A stretch of DNA of 50,239 nt from Asaia bogorensis (GTDB taxonomy: Bacteria; Pseudomonadota; Alphaproteobacteria; Acetobacterales; Acetobacteraceae): contig CALQTN020000030.1 of the NCBI GenBank assembly GCA_943333505.2, positions 1 to 50,239 on the forward strand, written 5' to 3'. This document shows positions 47,009 through 50,239 of the stretch, in pieces (positions within the stretch are counted from its first letter, which is position 1; each line of letters opens with the position of its first letter). The position numbers and the translations under genes were made by a program. Below the pieces are notes generated by a model. The model searched no databases. It saw only the letters and a program-made list of their open reading frames with translations, and was not told the DNA's origin.

Positions 47009-47922
47009 CACCGACCGCGCGGCTTCCAGCAGCAACGCGCGGTCGGCCTCGGGCACCAGGTGCAATTTTTCCGCGAAGGACCGCTGCCCCATTGGGATGA
47101 GACGGCGGACCGCCTTGGCATAGGCCGCCGGCTTGTCGTCCTGCATGGACGCATGGATCAACCCCGTATCGATCGCAGCACGGATATGCCCGTGGATTTC
47201 GAGCATCCAGGTCAGATGGAACCAGTATTGCGGCTGGCTTCTTCGCGCGGCCCGCGCCAATGCGGTGAAATGTCGATGATCATAGCTGCCCTCGATCAAC
47301 GCCAGCGCGACCGGGGAAACCAGACCTATCCGGTTGAGATAGTCGAAAGATGGATGCCCGCTGAGGGGGAATTTGAACTCCTCGAGCGGGATATCTCCCT
47401 TGATTCGCTCTATGTGACGCGCATCCCAAGGGTTGATCGGATCGAACACCGCAATATAGCGGCAGGCGGCGTGCGCCTGGATCGGGGGCTCGTGAATGAA
47501 ATCAATCGCACTTGCCTCCTCATCATAGCGATGTTCCCACGGTGCCGTGGCGGGAGCGATGGAATATTGCGGCGATATTGCGATGGCAGCGGCCGCGCCC
47601 AGCATGTCGGCGTAGCGCAAGGCGGCGTAGCCCCCCATGCTCGACCCGTAGGTGATCCCCGAGACCAGTCAGCAGCGAACCCGGCAATCACCGCCAGCGC
47701 GTCTGCCATCTCGGGGTATTGCCACCACGCATTGGTCTGGCACCGCACGCAGATCACATCCATGGCGTGGCCGATAGCGAATTCCTCGGCGAAGCCTGGG
47801 TCACGGTCGTTATGCACCGGGCGCCAATGATCGAAGGCGATCAACACGGTCGGCGATGGCGGGTCGCCGCCATTGAGATAGACAGTGAGATTATCCGACC
47901 GGAAAATCTCGTAGCGAGACAT
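46988..47922 (-). pseudogene. Frameshifted alpha/beta-hydrolase-like gene
   Basis: Two overlapping frames encode one protein of about 310 residues. The N-terminal part (from the ATG at 47922, MSRYEIFRSDNLTVYLNGG) reads to A-D-W-S-R; the rest (G-I-T-Y-G-S-S-M-G-G-Y-A-A-L onward) is in a different frame. The junction falls at the run of four C at 47657-47660; one extra base there would restore a continuous reading S-R-G-I-T-Y-G-S-S-M-G-G-Y. The G-S-S-M-G-G elbow supplies the predicted nucleophile. It may be a true pseudogene, a homopolymer sequencing error, or slippage-dependent. C-terminal residues are encoded by a family B repeat. The SIMPL gene lies 7 nt upstream. Confidence 0.75.
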
Positions 47923-47929
47923 TCTGTTT

Positions 47930-48619
47930 CTAACGCTTGATGTCGAGAATGGCTTCGGCCTCGACCCGCGCTTCGACCGTTACATCGGTGGCCTCGGCCA
48001 CCGGGACGGGCATTTCGCGCCCGACAATCGGCGCGGGCATCGCCATGGCAACCGTGGCGCGCGGCATTGGGCCCGAGCCGGGGTCGAGATTGACGGCGCG
48101 AAATGACACGAACACCATCCCGAGGGCGGCAGCGACAGTGTCGGCGCGGCCACGCAACTGGGTGACCGCAAGCCGGGTTGCCTCGGTCTGGGCAGCGCGC
48201 GCGGTTGCGGGCGCCATGCGCCAACCGAGTTGCTGCATTGCCAGGCCCTGCGACTGCAACGCGCCTACCAAATTGAGCACGGTGGCGCCGTCGCTGCCGG
48301 TGAGGTCAAGGCTTTGCGACCCGTGCCAATGCTTGCCGGCCTGGGCCGTGGCCTGCACTTGCCAGACATTATAGCTGCCGGTGGCGACGGTGATGCCGGT
48401 GGTTTTCTTGGCAAGCTCGACCGATGCGGCAATCGCGGCGTTCACCCGGGCCTGCACGTCCGGCGCGGTCGGACCATCGACGTCGAACCGCATTCCAGCC
48501 ACTAACCGGTCTGGCCGAACGCTGACACTCCCGGTTTCGGTCAGGCGCAGGACCGTCTCTGCCTGGGCAGTGGATGCCAATAACAGGGCGAGCAACGCCA
48601 AAGAATATCGCATGTTCAT
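47930..48619 (-). CDS. SIMPL domain (DUF541) periplasmic protein
   Basis: A 229-residue exported protein with a signal peptide (MNMRYSLALLALLLASTAQA) and a SIMPL/DUF541 domain: L-R-L-T-E-T-G-S-V-S-V-R-P-D at the start, then repeated alpha-beta units with S-Y-N-V-W and the R-A-D-T-V-A-A-A-L-G helix near residue 155. E. coli YggE-like relatives are linked to oxidative-stress tolerance, but the molecular role is unclear. It is upstream of, and probably co-transcribed with, the frameshifted hydrolase. Confidence 0.88.
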   Translation of the reverse strand: MNMRYSLALLALLLASTAQAETVLRLTETGSVSVRPDRLVAGMRFDVDGPTAPDVQARVNAAIAASVELAKKTTGITVATGSYNVWQVQATAQAGKHWHGSQSLDLTGSDGATVLNLVGALQSQGLAMQQLGWRMAPATARAAQTEATRLAVTQLRGRADTVAAALGMVFVSFRAVNLDPGSGPMPRATVAMAMPAPIVGREMPVPVAEATDVTVEARVEAEAILDIKR

Positions 48620-48768
48620 CTCCCAATAGTGCAGTCATGAGCATGGCTGCCAATCACGGCTTTCGCGAGGCAAGCGGGGGCGCAGCCCAGCTAAGGCAAG
48701 ACTCTGCTTGCACCGCGCCGCGCTGCTGATTATCCGTCCCCCAACATTACGTTCACGAGGGGTTTTCC

Positions 48769-49794
48769 ATGGCTTACCGAGTTGCAGTTGTCGGCGCCAC
48801 CGGGGCGGTGGGACGCGAGATTCTGAAAACCCTGGTTGAGCGCGATTTCCCGGTCAAGGACATTGTGGCGTTGGCGTCACCGCGTTCGACCGGACAGGAG
48901 ATCTCGTTCGGCGACAAGCGCGTGCTGAAGGTGCAAAACCTGGAGAAATTCGATTTTGCCGGCTGGGATATTGGGCTGTTCAGCCCAGGCGCATCGGTTT
49001 CGGCGATTTATGCCCCGCGCGCTGCGGCGGCCGGATGCGTGGTGATCGACAATACCAGCCATTTCCGCATGGAACATGACGTGCCGCTGGTGGTGCCGGA
49101 AGTTAATCCGCAGGCGTTGAGCAAGATCCGCCGGGGGATCATCGCCAACCCCAACTGCTCGACAATCCAGATGGTGATGGCGCTGAAGCCGCTGCATGAC
49201 CGCTACAAGATCAAGCGCGTGGTGGTGTCGACCTATCAATCGGTGTCGGGTGCCGGCAAGGACGGCATGGACGAGCTGCTGCTGCAATCGCGCCGCAGCC
49301 TGGTGCATGACCAGGTGGTGCCGCAGGAATTCACCAAGCAGATCGCCTTCAACGTCATCCCGCATATCGATAAATTCATGGATGACGGCGCCACCAAAGA
49401 AGAATGGAAAATGGTGGTCGAAACCAAGAAAATCCTCGACCCCGATATCGCCGTTTTCGCAACCTGCGTGCGGGTGCCGGTGTTCATCGGCCATGCGGAA
49501 TCGATCACGGTGGAATTCGAACGTCCGGTGACGGCGAGTGAAGCGCGTGACGTGCTGCGCCATGCGCCGGGGATTATCGTGCAGGATACGCGCGAAGATG
49601 GCGGCTACGTGACGCCACTGGAATGCGCCGGTGAGGACGCAACCTATATTAGCCGTATCCGCAAGGACCCGACCGTGCCGCATGGGCTGGGCTTTTGGTG
49701 TGTGGCCGATAACTTGCGCAAGGGTGCGGCACTTAACGCGGTGCAGATTGCTGAGACGCTGGTGGCGCAGGGGTATTTCAAGAAGGCAGCCTAA
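48769..49794 (+). CDS. asd: Aspartate-semialdehyde dehydrogenase
   Basis: A 341-residue enzyme of the lysine/threonine/methionine pathway. The NADP-binding G-A-T-G-A-V-G-R starts at residue 9, the catalytic cysteine is Cys130 in N-P-N-C-S-T, and the general-base region has N-V-I-P-H-I. It reduces aspartyl phosphate to aspartate semialdehyde, which also feeds diaminopimelate synthesis. The start is fixed by the Rossmann strand MAYRVAVVGATG and has GAGGGG upstream. It stands alone in the window; the following 280 nt are AT-rich and non-coding. Confidence 0.97.
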   Translation: MAYRVAVVGATGAVGREILKTLVERDFPVKDIVALASPRSTGQEISFGDKRVLKVQNLEKFDFAGWDIGLFSPGASVSAIYAPRAAAAGCVVIDNTSHFRMEHDVPLVVPEVNPQALSKIRRGIIANPNCSTIQMVMALKPLHDRYKIKRVVVSTYQSVSGAGKDGMDELLLQSRRSLVHDQVVPQEFTKQIAFNVIPHIDKFMDDGATKEEWKMVVETKKILDPDIAVFATCVRVPVFIGHAESITVEFERPVTASEARDVLRHAPGIIVQDTREDGGYVTPLECAGEDATYISRIRKDPTVPHGLGFWCVADNLRKGAALNAVQIAETLVAQGYFKKAA

Positions 49795-50168
49795 CCGAAG
49801 ATTTTCTGCATGTTATTGATTATGTAGCCATGGGTGCCGAAAGCCAGGATCAGGAACGGCATCATTCCCCCTTTGTGCTGTTCAGAAAGCAGGGCGCAAT
49901 ACAGTAGATCAAATCGCTGGATGAACTATTCATGGTGGATGTTGTGGTCGAGCTATAGTCCGAGGAAAATTTTATTATCAGAAATTTGAAAAAAATCTGA
50001 ATATACAGAATTTAATACCGTCCATCGATGCAATACGATTGTTAAATCCAGTGGCTGTCTCTATTGGAAAGTAACCTTATACCAACGCCCTTGGCTTCTG
50101 ACTCACGGTGGGGATTCCCCGACGCGGCGATGATGTGATTCAACCCGGCGAGCATTGGAGGCTCGCCC
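49795..50168. other. AT-rich non-coding stretch with probable IS630 left end
   Basis: No gene was identified. The part at 49930-50060 is markedly AT-rich compared with the rest of the window. A short minus-strand frame (49791-49866) encodes a hydrophobic M-P-F-L-I-L-A-F-G tail and could be a remnant of a membrane-protein gene. From about 50075 the sequence TTATACCAACGCCCTTGG looks like the terminal region of an IS630-type element preceding its transposase. Confidence 0.5.
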
Positions 50169-50239
50169 ATGGCCCGCGCAATCGCGCTTCGATCTGACTT
50201 CACTGGCCCTGATCTTCGCCGCCTGGCCCGTGGCAGCAA
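50169..50239 (+). mobile_element. IS630 family transposase, 5' part at window edge
   Basis: The frame from the ATG at 50169 encodes M-A-R-A-I-A-L-R-S-D-F-T-G-P-D-L-R-R-L-A and continues beyond the window. This N-terminus matches what I know of alphaproteobacterial IS630-family transposases, whose helix-turn-helix begins L-R-R-L-A-R-G-S. A GGAGG site (50157-50161) precedes the start. The element is truncated by the window, so its integrity cannot be judged. Confidence 0.75.

Noticed and set aside
50042-50239. 65-codon minus-strand open frame at the right edge
   Set aside because: It is antisense to the recognisable IS630 transposase start.

Overview
The window is about 50 kb of a high-GC chromosome, densely coding on both strands. 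It looks like an alphaproteobacterium, probably in the Acetobacteraceae/Rhodospirillales. That inference rests on the order zapE-mdh-sucC-sucD, cytochrome-c maturation ccmA-ccmB divergent from acnA, a small bactofilin, a CHCC zinc-finger protein next to polA, and an alphaproteobacterial-looking IS630 transposase start at the right edge. No rRNA, tRNA, CRISPR array or phage region was recognised.

Layout. (1) 0.1-7.3 kb: bactofilin and a small lipoprotein, then a minus-strand block with an oligopeptide-type ABC importer (binding protein and two permeases, no ATPase), a P1/DmpA aminopeptidase, an isoaspartyl peptidase and an EamA transporter. It reads as uptake and cleavage of unusual peptides. 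(2) 7.4-11.8 kb: zapE and the TCA genes mdh-sucCD. (3) 12-18.2 kb: a chemoreceptor, a bifunctional fatty-acid oxidation protein, a lone CoA-transferase alpha subunit and a zinc-independent NADP oxidoreductase. (4) 18.3-26.2 kb: a DsbD/ScsB-like thiol reductant conduit, HrpB helicase, a YqaA-type membrane protein, a secreted lectin-like protein, a racemase-like protein and ccmBA. (5) 26.3-31 kb: acnA, a DUF1993 protein and argG. (6) 31.2-33.6 kb: an AT-rich acyltransferase gene flanked by a 74-bp direct duplication of the argG leader, then a secreted hydrolase. (7) 33.6-38.6 kb: MFS and metallo-beta-lactamase-fold pair, polA and a zinc-finger protein. (8) 38.7-48.6 kb: a lipase-like lipoprotein, then an amino-acid/amide catabolic cluster (two PLP enzymes divergent from two M20 hydrolases, an HMG-CoA-lyase-like enzyme and an M24-fold protein without metal ligands), a frameshifted hydrolase and a SIMPL protein. 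(9) 48.8 kb to the end: asd, an AT-rich stretch and the start of an IS630 element.

The most distinctive non-coding content is several families of structured intergenic repeats. Family A is a composite of up to three hairpins, found in five places and always lying downstream of a gene in the same orientation. Families B (three copies, about 104 bp) and C (two copies, about 106 bp) are palindrome-rich elements whose terminal TAG often is the stop codon of the adjoining gene. I see no single fully formed new defence or mobile system. The best candidates for undescribed biology are the repeat families, the 40-47 kb catabolic cluster, and the leader duplication around the acyltransferase.
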